Assembly: GCA_029258815.1 (NCBI GenBank)
Contig: JAPDJZ010000167.1
Location: 1 to 13,796 of the forward strand
Length of the DNA: 13,796 nucleotides
Source of the DNA: an archaeon
Lineage (GTDB): Archaea; Thermoproteota; Nitrososphaeria_A; Caldarchaeales; Wolframiiraptoraceae
Direction: 5' to 3'
Made by a program: the position numbers and the translations under genes. Positions 1 to 5,865 of the stretch are shown piece after piece. The notes below the pieces were generated by a model that made no database searches, had not been told where the DNA came from, and saw only the letters and a program-made list of their open reading frames with translations. How positions within the stretch are numbered: position 1 is the first letter of the stretch; each line of letters opens with the position of its first letter.

Positions 1-609
1 CGAGAAGACGCTTGCTCGGATCATGTCGAACCTGAGAGATCCCGTTAAGCCGTAGAGCAGCGCTATCCCGAAGAGAGCTGAAAGAGATCCTAGGGTGCTC
101 ATGACTAGATATTTGAAGCCGGCTTCCACAGCCTCCCAAGACCACTTCCTGAAGGATACGAGGGAGTAGGAGGAGATGGCCATGAGCTCCCAGAAAACGT
201 AGAGCGTGAAGAAGTCGTCGGCCAGGGTTACGCCGACCAGCCCGGCTATCAGGGTGAGTAGCAGAAGATAGTATCTATCAATCCCCGTCTCCGATTCGAG
301 CTCGAGATACTTGATCGAGTATATGCAAGCCGCAAGCCCCAGCCCGCAGAAGATCATCGAGATATACAGGCTTAGGTAGTCGAGCTTAAGCGAGGCGGTT
401 AGCGGCGACTCGGGGCCGATCAGCCTGAACTCCGCAACGCTTACGCCGAGGTAGGCTTCCCACGTGAAGAGCATTAGAGCTGCCGCTAGTATGCAGGCCG
501 CTAGGCACCCCCTCCACCTAGCAGCCCCCACCCTCTCGAGGAGCTGATCGGCTAGAAGCGATGCCAGCGACCCTCCAAGGAGGAGGAATAGCGGCGTGAA
601 CGGGTTCAT
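1..609 (-). CDS. Proton-translocating antiporter-like membrane subunit (NuoL/M/N, MrpD family), 3' end outside window
   Basis: This is the N-terminal 203 residues of an ion-pumping membrane subunit of the complex I / group 4 hydrogenase family. ATG at 609-607 opens a frame that stays open to base 1, so the C-terminal part lies outside the window. It shows several hydrophobic helices. The conserved motif FTLYVFWELMAISSYSLVSF carries Glu141, which matches the TM5 glutamate of this family. EAGFKYLVMSTLGS carries Lys166, which matches the TM7 lysine. Both residues belong to the proton path in the family. The gene starts 3 bases after the stop of the K subunit, so it belongs to the same operon. 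Whether it is the L, M or N paralogue cannot be decided from this fragment. The family call is secure. Confidence 0.93.
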   Translation of the reverse strand, partial: MNPFTPLFLLLGGSLASLLADQLLERVGAARWRGCLAACILAAALMLFTWEAYLGVSVAEFRLIGPESPLTASLKLDYLSLYISMIFCGLGLAACIYSIKYLELESETGIDRYYLLLLTLIAGLVGVTLADDFFTLYVFWELMAISSYSLVSFRKWSWEAVEAGFKYLVMSTLGSLSALFGIALLYGLTGSLRFDMIRASVFS

Positions 610-612
610 CTC

Positions 613-933
613 CTACCACCTCAACCTCCTAAGCTTTCTAATGTCGAAGGTTCCGTAATGCCTGTAGATGTTTATCGCCATGGAGAGGGCTAGGGCTGCG
701 ACCGCCGCTCCGATCGCCATCGAGATCGCGACCATCCCCTGCGCCAGCGCGTCGACCTTACAGGACCCGCCGAGAACCCTAACCCCCATCGTGATTATCG
801 AGAGGTTAACTCCCAGGGTGATTATCTCGAGGCCGAGAACTATCCTGACTAGGTTCCTCTTCGAAGCGATGGCGTATAACCCGAGGACTATTAGGATAAT
901 CGAGGCTCCGAAGTAGAGCTCGTAGATGTTCAC
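613..933 (-). CDS. nuoK: NuoK/MrpC-like membrane subunit
   Basis: This 106-residue protein with three predicted membrane helices is the K (MnhC/MbhG) subunit of the membrane arm, which takes part in ion transfer between the hydrogenase module and the antiporters. It contains GLEIITLGVNL with Glu36, the conserved buried glutamate of NuoK. The second NuoK glutamate (E. coli Glu72, from memory) is not evident in the third helix. There the pattern GAAVAALALSMAINIYRHYG, followed by a TFD tail, looks more like MrpC/MbhG. It starts with GTG at 933-931, overlapping the TGA of the upstream gene (GTGA), which implies translational coupling. Length is typical for the family. Confidence 0.93.
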   Translation of the reverse strand: MNIYELYFGASIILIVLGLYAIASKRNLVRIVLGLEIITLGVNLSIITMGVRVLGGSCKVDALAQGMVAISMAIGAAVAALALSMAINIYRHYGTFDIRKLRRLRW

Positions 934-1196
934 CGCTTCTCCGCCTCCCTCCCCTCGGGCTCCTCCCTTCTAAGCTGAGCCGAGATCGCGGCTGATACGG
1001 CCAGGATTATGAACGCTTGGACTAGGAGGTCGAACCACCGATAAGTCCAGAGAAACTCCGGATGCTCCTCAAAGCTCGTGAGCTTCAGGCCTGGGGCTTT
1101 CACGCTCCCCACGATCCTCGGGGAATAGGCTAGGAGTATCGCTACGAGGAGGACGGCGAGGATCATCGATAGAGCCTGGGTTCTCGTGATCGGCAT
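930..1196 (-). CDS. Small two-helix membrane subunit, NuoJ C-terminal half / MbhE-like
   Basis: This 88-residue protein has one hydrophobic helix at about residues 7-24 and a second at about 57-75, then a charged C-terminal tail. It sits exactly where the C-terminal half of NuoJ would be, between the NuoJ N-terminal half and NuoK. The segment YRWFDLLVQAFIILAVSAAI resembles the Arg-Phe-Asp helix of MbhE/MrpB-type proteins. Archaeal Fpo clusters also carry a split J subunit. It is separated from the previous gene by about 5 bases and overlaps the next by 4. The role as a membrane-arm subunit follows mainly from position and weak motif similarity. Confidence 0.75.
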   Translation of the reverse strand: MPITRTQALSMILAVLLVAILLAYSPRIVGSVKAPGLKLTSFEEHPEFLWTYRWFDLLVQAFIILAVSAAISAQLRREEPEGREAEKR

Positions 1197-1201
1197 CTAC
1201 C

Positions 1202-1438
1202 TCACCCCTCGCGCTCCTCCCCCGCGTGAATGGTAACCAGGAACAGTATCGTAACGGCTCCGGCGTAGACCAGCAGCTGGAAGACCGCTAGGTATGGGGC
1301 TCCGAGCAGGTATAGGATCGCCGAGAGAACGGCGTTCCCGCCGGCGAACGAGAGGATCCCCTTGAGAAGGCTTCTAAGCTCGATCGATAGGATGAAGAGG
1401 CCGATCATGAGGGCTATGAGAACCGCGTGCTCGATCAG
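1202..1438 (-). CDS. nuoJ: NuoJ N-terminal half, membrane subunit; proposed CTG start
   Basis: This is the N-terminal half of NuoJ. The motif AILYLLGAPYLAVFQLLVYA continues GAVTILFLV and matches the third-helix core of NuoJ, where VYAGA is nearly invariant. The first ATG is at 1408-1406 and gives 68 residues, but that start truncates the first helix and has no ribosome site before it. The frame stays open upstream for LIEHAVLIAL, which completes a normal first helix. A strong site, GAGGTGAT at 1452-1445, lies 6 bases before a CTG at 1438-1436. I therefore prefer the CTG start (78 residues). The frame is closed further upstream by a TGA. Family call is firm; the start is inferred. Confidence 0.85.
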   Translation of the reverse strand: MIEHAVLIALMIGLFILSIELRSLLKGILSFAGGNAVLSAILYLLGAPYLAVFQLLVYAGAVTILFLVTIHAGEEREG

Positions 1439-1444
1439 ACCCGC

Positions 1445-1452
1445 ATCACCTC
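1445..1452 (-). promoter_or_regulatory. Shine-Dalgarno site that decides the nuoJ start
   Basis: Read on the minus strand this is GAGGTGAT, an eight-base match to the archaeal anti-Shine-Dalgarno complement. It overlaps the TGA stop of the upstream ferredoxin-like gene (1448-1446). Six bases separate it from a CTG codon at 1438-1436, ideal spacing. The in-frame ATG at 1408 is 36 bases away, too far to be served by it. The other nearby ATG at 1447-1445 opens a frame of only three codons. Confidence 0.6.
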
Positions 1453-1796
1453 ACGATCAGATCCTCCTTCCTGAGAGCGACGTTCTCGAAGAACCTGCTT
1501 AGGGTTATGGCCTTGGTCGGGCAGACCTCGGCGCACTGGCCGCAGTAGATGCATCTGTAGATTAGGAAGACCGGCCTCTTACCCCTCTCGTCTTGAACGA
1601 CCTTTATCGCCTTCGCCGGGCAGACCCTCGAGCAGAGCTGGCATCCGATGCACTTCTCCCTATCGAACTCTATCCTCCCCCTGAGGCCCTCGGGGACGTG
1701 GATCTTATCGACCTCGCGGTATGGGTATAGGATGGTCGCCCTCTTCCTGAATAGGTTCCTCAAGGCCTCTGCTATGAAGTATCCGGGAATCTTCAT
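1446..1796 (-). CDS. nuoI: NuoI-like 2x[4Fe-4S] ferredoxin subunit
   Basis: This 116-residue electron-transfer subunit carries two [4Fe-4S] clusters. The first motif is CIGCQLCSRVCP with Cys49, 52, 55 and 59. The second is CIYCGQCAEVCP with Cys82, 85, 88 and 92. This is the NuoI/FpoI/MbhN arrangement, passing electrons between the donor and the B-like subunit's cluster at the cytoplasmic face. It is shorter than bacterial NuoI and has a short amphipathic N-terminus (residues 1-20). The ATG at 1796-1794 follows the TAG of the H subunit with no gap. No flavin or NADH module genes are seen, so it may be the docking point for soluble ferredoxin (inference). Confidence 0.95.
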   Translation of the reverse strand: MKIPGYFIAEALRNLFRKRATILYPYREVDKIHVPEGLRGRIEFDREKCIGCQLCSRVCPAKAIKVVQDERGKRPVFLIYRCIYCGQCAEVCPTKAITLSRFFENVALRKEDLIVR

Positions 1797-2762
1797 CTAG
1801 GCGAGCACCTCCGTGAGTATGATCAGGATTATCGCGAGGGGCATGAGCCATCTCCACGAGAATGAGATCACCTGATCTATCCTAAGCCTAGCGAAGACGG
1901 CTCTAACGATCGAGAATATCAGGAGGACCACCGCAGACTTCAGGATGAAGTAGACCGCGTGCAGAAGCGGCTCGAGGCCCGAGATCACGGGGCCCGCCGA
2001 GCCTCCTAGGAACACGGTCGCGCCCAGCCCGGAGAGGAGGAATAGCTCGAGGTCTTTCGAGAGTCTGAAGAGCGCGAGCCGGGCTCCGGTATACTCGACC
2101 TCCCAGCCGGCTACTATCTCCTGCTCCGCTTCGGGGATGTCGAACGGCACCCGCTCCATCTCGGCTTGAGCGGCGACAACGAATATCGCGAAACCTATTA
2201 CCTGAGGCCCCGCGATGAACCAGATTCCGCGCTCGATCTGGGCCTCGAGGACCCCGGCTACGCTTAGGGATCCGGCCGATATCGCCGCGCTTAGAAGCGC
2301 TAGGGTTAGGGGGATTTCGTAGCCTATCAGCTGGAGCGCCGCCCTCGTAGCGCCTATCGACGCGAGCCTGTTATTGGAGCCCTCTCCCGCCAAGTAGACT
2401 ATTATGGTGTAGATCGAGAGGAGGGCTATCAAGACTATTAGATCGCCTTCGAAGGATATCAGCCCACTTAGACCCGCTATCGGGAGGAACATGCAGGCGA
2501 GGAGGATTAGGGTCGGGGCCATGATGGGGGTGAAGGTGAAGAAGAACCTATCGGCGGCGGCCGGAACGATGTTCTCCTTTGAGAGGAGCTTGATCAAGTC
2601 GGCGATCGGCTGGAGGATTCCGAAGGGGCCCGCTAGATGGGGGCCGACCCTGTTCTGCAGCCTCGCGTAGAACTTCCTGTCTATCCACTCGTAGAATAGG
2701 GAGACCGCTAGGATGAAGAGGGCTCCCGGGAATATCGCAGCCTCGAGTATCTCCCAGATCAT
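1797..2762 (-). CDS. nuoH: NuoH-like membrane subunit linking the hydrogenase module to the membrane arm
   Basis: This 321-residue multi-helix protein of the NuoH/FpoH/MbhM/EchB family forms the membrane foot of the catalytic module. The first cytoplasmic loop, RVGPHLAGPFGILQPIADLI (residues 38-57), and the third loop, MERVPFDIPEAEQEIVAGW (202-220) followed by EVEYTG, are the strongest family signatures. The acidic residues of the second loop are those tied to coupling in complex I. Length is normal for the family. The ATG overlaps the TGA of the D-like gene (ATGA at 2762-2759), indicating coupled translation. The loops fit both complex I and group 4 hydrogenases and do not by themselves decide between them. 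Confidence 0.96.
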   Translation of the reverse strand: MIWEILEAAIFPGALFILAVSLFYEWIDRKFYARLQNRVGPHLAGPFGILQPIADLIKLLSKENIVPAAADRFFFTFTPIMAPTLILLACMFLPIAGLSGLISFEGDLIVLIALLSIYTIIVYLAGEGSNNRLASIGATRAALQLIGYEIPLTLALLSAAISAGSLSVAGVLEAQIERGIWFIAGPQVIGFAIFVVAAQAEMERVPFDIPEAEQEIVAGWEVEYTGARLALFRLSKDLELFLLSGLGATVFLGGSAGPVISGLEPLLHAVYFILKSAVVLLIFSIVRAVFARLRIDQVISFSWRWLMPLAIILIILTEVLA

Positions 2763-3952
2763 CCTCTAACGCGCCTCCCCCCTTGGGAATACTTCCTGAG
2801 ATCCGTTAGGGTTAGGATCCTGCGCTTTCTTCTAGCCTCGTCGGTTACGAGGACCCTAGCCGTGCAGCAGATGCAGGGATCTATCCCCCCTAGGATCGGG
2901 GGAACGTCCGCGATGTAGACCTCGCGATCTCCTCTACTCTTAAGCATGTAAACCACGGAGAAGATGTTCGCGAGGGTCGGCGTCCTGACCTTATACCTAT
3001 ATGGATTTGTTCCGCCGTTCGAGATCGAGTAGTGAACTAGCTCCCCCCTCGGAGCCTCGACCCTCGCCAGAGACTCTCCCTCGGGGGCCTTGAAGAGGGG
3101 CGGTATCTTAAGCCTGTATTCCCCTGAGGGCAGGTGATCGAGCGCGTACCTGATCATGTTTATAGATTCGACGACCTCGCCTAGCCTAACCTTCACCCTC
3201 GCGTAGCAGTCGCAGCCATCGTGGGTTACGACGTTGAAGGGAACCTCGTCGTGGCCGCTGTAGGGATCGTCCAGCCTGACGTCATGCCTGATCCCGGACG
3301 CTCTCAGATGCGGGCCGACCGTTCCGAGGCTTATCGCCTCGCTCGACTTTAATACTCCGACGCCCTGGGTTCTCGCTAGGATCGTGGGCTCGCCGTCCAC
3401 GACCTTCTCGTAGTACTTCATCCGCTCCTCGAGGTAGTCTAGCGCTCTTCTAAGCTTCGCCTCGGCCTCTTGGGGGAGATCGCGCCTAACGCCCCCTATC
3501 GTGTTGTACGCCGTCGTAACCCTGTTTCCGGTGATAAGCTCGAGCATGTCCATGACCCTCTCCCTATCTCTCCAGAAATACATGAAGAGCGTCTCGAATC
3601 CGAGGGTGTGGAAGTAGTGGCCGAGCCAGAGCAGGTGGCTATGCATTCTGCTGAGCTCCTCGACTATGAGCCTGAGGTATCTTGCTCTTGGTGGAGCCTC
3701 CTTTCCGAGAAGCTGCTCGACGTTTAGGCAGTAGCAGAGGGAGTGAGCGCAATTGCATATTCCGCAGATCCGCTCCGCGAGATATAGCCCCTGAATATAG
3801 GGCCGAACTTCGAGCCCCTTCTCGATTCCGCGATGGAGATAGCTTACATCGACGTCCACGTCCACGATCAGCTCGCCCTCGACCTTTAGCCTAAGCATGA
3901 TGGGCTCGACGTGAATCGGGTGCTGGGGACCTATCGGGATCTCGAAGCTCAT
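2759..3952 (-). CDS. [NiFe] hydrogenase large subunit, group 4 (NuoD-like), with intact metal-binding motifs
   Basis: This 397-residue catalytic subunit belongs to the family shared by NuoD, FpoD, EchE, MbhL and HycE. N-terminal IGPQHPIHVEP and YLHRGIEKGLE and the central GCDCYARVKVRL place it there. Unlike quinone-reducing NuoD, it keeps both Ni-binding motifs. The first is RICGICNCAH at residues 61-70 (Cys63, Cys66, His70). The second is DPCICCTAR at 358-366 (Cys360, Cys363). I checked the second motif's codons at 2875-2861. After Arg366 there is a basic 31-residue tail, as in group 4 precursors that are cut after this arginine. The likely reaction is 2H+ + 2e- to H2, or its reverse, coupled to ion pumping. 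It overlaps both neighbours by 4 bases. The maturation protease gene just upstream of the operon supports a functional Ni site. Confidence 0.93.
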   Translation of the reverse strand: MSFEIPIGPQHPIHVEPIMLRLKVEGELIVDVDVDVSYLHRGIEKGLEVRPYIQGLYLAERICGICNCAHSLCYCLNVEQLLGKEAPPRARYLRLIVEELSRMHSHLLWLGHYFHTLGFETLFMYFWRDRERVMDMLELITGNRVTTAYNTIGGVRRDLPQEAEAKLRRALDYLEERMKYYEKVVDGEPTILARTQGVGVLKSSEAISLGTVGPHLRASGIRHDVRLDDPYSGHDEVPFNVVTHDGCDCYARVKVRLGEVVESINMIRYALDHLPSGEYRLKIPPLFKAPEGESLARVEAPRGELVHYSISNGGTNPYRYKVRTPTLANIFSVVYMLKSRGDREVYIADVPPILGGIDPCICCTARVLVTDEARRKRRILTLTDLRKYSQGGRRVRG

Positions 3953-4419
3953 CCGCTTCCACCTCTTCTCAGGGGCTTCGGATGCTCGGGGGAGTAGTCT
4001 TTCCTAAGCGGGTAGACTCCCTCAGGCCAGTCTTCTGGGAGGAATATCCGCTTAAGGTTCGGGTGGCCTCTGAACTTTATCCCGAGGAGGTCGTGAGCCT
4101 CCCTCTCGTATAGGCTCGCCGCCGGGAGTATGTCGGTTATCGAGTCTATCTCGGGGTTATCCCTCGGTATCGACGTCTTAACGAGAACGCATAGCGAGTA
4201 TCCTATATGGGCTACGACCTCGAGTCTGTCGCCGCGATCTATCCCGCTTACGCAGCCCAAGAACTCTAATCCTAGATCCTTCGCGACGTATTCGACGACG
4301 GTCTTATACATCTCGGGGGGAACCCTCACGGATACGCGCCGCCTTCCGATAACCTCGGCCTCCAACAGCTTCTCGCCAAATCTTTCTCGAATCCTTCGCA
4401 CAACCTCCTCCTCTTCCAT
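3949..4419 (-). CDS. nuoC: NuoC-like (30 kDa) subunit
   Basis: This 156-residue soluble subunit holds the catalytic and small subunits together in complex I-type enzymes and group 4 hydrogenases. The diagnostic motif YEREAHDLLGIKFRGHPNLK (residues 104-123) is followed by RIFLPEDWPEGVYPLRKDY, which is the C-terminal signature of the 30 kDa family. ATG at 4419-4417 lies 7 bases after the stop of the B-like gene. Its TGA overlaps the next start (ATGA at 3952-3949). It has no membrane segments and no cofactor motif, as expected. Family assignment is clear. Confidence 0.95.
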   Translation of the reverse strand: MEEEEVVRRIRERFGEKLLEAEVIGRRRVSVRVPPEMYKTVVEYVAKDLGLEFLGCVSGIDRGDRLEVVAHIGYSLCVLVKTSIPRDNPEIDSITDILPAASLYEREAHDLLGIKFRGHPNLKRIFLPEDWPEGVYPLRKDYSPEHPKPLRRGGSG

Positions 4420-4426
4420 CCCGAGA

Positions 4427-4867
4427 CTACACCTCCCCCTTCTCGATCTTCTCGACCAGTATGCTTATGGCTTTCAGAACCGCCTCAGGCTTGACGGGGC
4501 ATCCGGATACGTACGCGTGGACCGGGATTACGGAGTCCAAGCCGGGATACGTGTTATAGCATCCCCAGTAGGCTCCGCCGCTCGTAGCGCAGGTTCCGGC
4601 GGCGACCACGTATTTCGGCTCAGGCATCTGCTCGTATATCCTGATTATCCTATCCCTAGCTTGCCGGGTAACCGGCCCGGTTACGACGAGTATATCCGCG
4701 TGCCTCGGGCTCCCCTTTAGGAGAACCCCGAACCTCTCGACGTCGTAGCGCGGGGTGAGGCATGCCGCAACCTCTATATCGCACGCGTTGCATGCCCCCG
4801 TGTCGAAGAGGAGTATCCACGGGCTTCGCGCTCTGCACTTCCTAACGATCTTCTCGACCAATCCCAT
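4427..4867 (-). CDS. Group 4 [NiFe] hydrogenase small subunit (NuoB-like), proximal [4Fe-4S]
   Basis: This 146-residue small subunit carries the [4Fe-4S] cluster next to the active site. Ligands are Cys26 and Cys29 in TGACNACDIE, Cys93 in GTCATSGG, and Cys123 in SGCPVKPEA. The first pair is spaced CxxC, as in hydrogenase small subunits such as MbhJ and HycG. Complex I NuoB has adjacent cysteines (CC) instead. The run TPRYDVERFGVLLKGSPRHA also reads like MbhJ-type proteins. This agrees with the intact Ni site in the D-like partner. ATG at 4867-4865 lies 4 bases after the upstream gene's stop. A quinone-type NuoB reading is disfavoured by the cysteine spacing. Confidence 0.93.
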   Translation of the reverse strand: MGLVEKIVRKCRARSPWILLFDTGACNACDIEVAACLTPRYDVERFGVLLKGSPRHADILVVTGPVTRQARDRIIRIYEQMPEPKYVVAAGTCATSGGAYWGCYNTYPGLDSVIPVHAYVSGCPVKPEAVLKAISILVEKIEKGEV

Positions 4868-4871
4868 GAGG

Positions 4872-5207
4872 CTACCTCCTTCCCCCCAGCATGTGGATCG
4901 ATACCGCTAGGATTATGGTGTATAGGATTATGAGTGAGAGGACTTCGGGCTTGTGAGCGGGTGGTATGCCGATCGTGAAGGCTAGGAAGAGGGTGATCAC
5001 GTCTAGGACCATGAAGAGGGCGGCGAAGTTTACGAGGATGAGTCTCACCGGGCTTCTAGCCGGCGGGAAATTCTCCCCGCACGCGTAGGGCATTAGCTTA
5101 TTCTCGGTCTTGGGAGGCTTGGGCGAAAGCCTGATGCCCGCGCAATATATTATGAGCGTTATAGCGAGGGCTATGGCGAGCCCCATGACCAGTTCCATAA
5201 AGGTCAA
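4872..5207 (-). CDS. nuoA: NuoA-like membrane subunit, first gene of the operon
   Basis: This 111-residue protein has three predicted helices. The loop PYACGENFPPARSPVR (residues 40-55) is followed by FAALFMVLDVITLFL, which fits the NuoA layout. It differs from canonical NuoA at two places: YECG is YACG here, and the second acidic residue of FDVEV is Ile71, leaving only Asp69. The altered loop suits a complex that no longer lines a quinone chamber (inference). The start is TTG at 5207-5205. ATG at 5198-5196 is an alternative three codons in. No Shine-Dalgarno is seen, and the TATA box at 5235-5226 predicts transcription beginning near 5205, so the message may be leaderless. Confidence 0.85.
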   Translation of the reverse strand: MTFMELVMGLAIALAITLIIYCAGIRLSPKPPKTENKLMPYACGENFPPARSPVRLILVNFAALFMVLDVITLFLAFTIGIPPAHKPEVLSLIILYTIILAVSIHMLGGRR

Positions 5208-5225
5208 CTGTATGAAAGGGGAACA

Positions 5226-5235
5226 TTAATTTAAA
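5226..5235 (-). promoter_or_regulatory. TATA-like promoter of the membrane hydrogenase operon
   Basis: On the minus strand the sequence TTTAAATTAA is a good archaeal TATA box in an otherwise GC-rich region. Its centre lies about 26 bases before position 5205, close to the TTG start of the NuoA-like gene, which suggests a leaderless transcript. The 63-base gap between the protease stop and this gene holds nothing else that I recognise. The operon may therefore be transcribed both from here and by readthrough from the protease gene. Confidence 0.55.
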
Positions 5236-5270
5236 CATAGTCTTCCAGCGTGGAGCCGTTGGAAAGCGCT

Positions 5271-5765
5271 TCAGGATCGATTCGCCGAGAGCTTTTCGGC
5301 TAGAAACTCTAATATCTTCTCCCCGGCTTTCAGAACCCGCTGGCTCAGCTTCTCGCCGAAGGCTATCGAGGCTGCTTGAACGCTTATCACGTAAGCCGGG
5401 GCTCCTACCCCGGAGATCTTTAACATTAGCTCGATGGGGATGTCGTGAGTTGAAACGGTTCTCCCCGAGGCCTCGGAGGCCGGCATGAGCTTCACCTCCC
5501 CGGCTTCGCCGCCGAAGTCCGCCGCGTCGAAGAATATTATCAGCCTAGGCTCCCTCTCCCGGAGAATTCTGGGGAGGAGGTCCACCCTATCGCCTATCGG
5601 GAATACCTCGACGTCATCGCGCCTGATCGCGGATTTCAGCCTCTCGGCTATCCATACGCCTATCCCGTCATCTCCTCTAAGCGGGTTCCCGATCCCGATG
5701 AATACTATCTCGCCACCTTCAGGGGTTCTCGCCAAAAGCTTCTCCAGCTCCTCCCTCCAGCTCAC
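5271..5765 (-). CDS. Hydrogenase maturation endopeptidase (HycI/HybD family, peptidase M52)
   Basis: This 164-residue nickel-dependent protease removes the C-terminal tail of a hydrogenase large subunit after Ni insertion. It has the family opening motif IGIGNPLRGDDGIGVWIAER (residues 23-42), with an acidic residue at the Ni-sensing position (Asp32/33). DAADFGGEAGEV has Asp80/83, and STHDIP has His107. These three regions correspond to the Glu/Asp/His metal ligands of HybD. The start is GTG at 5765-5763. It sits directly upstream of the membrane hydrogenase operon on the same strand, so the NuoD-like large subunit (tail after Arg366) is the likeliest substrate. HydA, which also has a tail, is a second candidate. 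The family call is firm; the substrate is inferred. Confidence 0.93.
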   Translation of the reverse strand: MSWREELEKLLARTPEGGEIVFIGIGNPLRGDDGIGVWIAERLKSAIRRDDVEVFPIGDRVDLLPRILREREPRLIIFFDAADFGGEAGEVKLMPASEASGRTVSTHDIPIELMLKISGVGAPAYVISVQAASIAFGEKLSQRVLKAGEKILEFLAEKLSANRS

Positions 5766-5798
5766 CCTGCCCTCAAGCGGATTACGGCGGTAAACCTA

Positions 5799-5806
5799 GT
5801 ATAATA
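5799..5806 (-). promoter_or_regulatory. TATA-like promoter of the maturation protease gene
   Basis: TATTATAC on the minus strand, centred about 38 bases before the GTG start at 5765. It predicts a short leader starting near 5777, which would contain a GAGGG motif at about 5774-5770 as ribosome site. It forms one half of a divergent promoter pair with the hypD promoter. Confidence 0.45.
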
Positions 5807-5826
5807 GCTTCGCGCCCGGTTAAGGC

Positions 5827-5833
5827 TTTTATT
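5827..5833 (+). promoter_or_regulatory. TATA-like promoter of hypDE
   Basis: TTTTATT lies about 36 bases before the TTG start of hypD and predicts a start of transcription near 5856. A GGGAG site at 5855-5859 lies six bases before the TTG. The two TATA boxes of the divergent region are only about 20 bases apart, so one regulator binding there could affect both transcripts (inference). Confidence 0.45.
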
Positions 5834-5865
5834 GCGAGCTGGGCGGTTCGAGCTGGGAGCCGGGC

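Noticed and set aside
4130..4720. Plus-strand open frame of 196 codons across the B-like and C-like genes
   Set aside because: It runs opposite two clear genes with conserved motifs and spans their boundary. Its composition is low-complexity, with no motif.
613..5207. Reading the minus-strand operon as ordinary NADH:quinone oxidoreductase
   Set aside because: The D-like subunit keeps all four Ni-binding cysteines, the B-like subunit has CxxC instead of CC, and no NuoE, F or G genes are present in the operon part seen.
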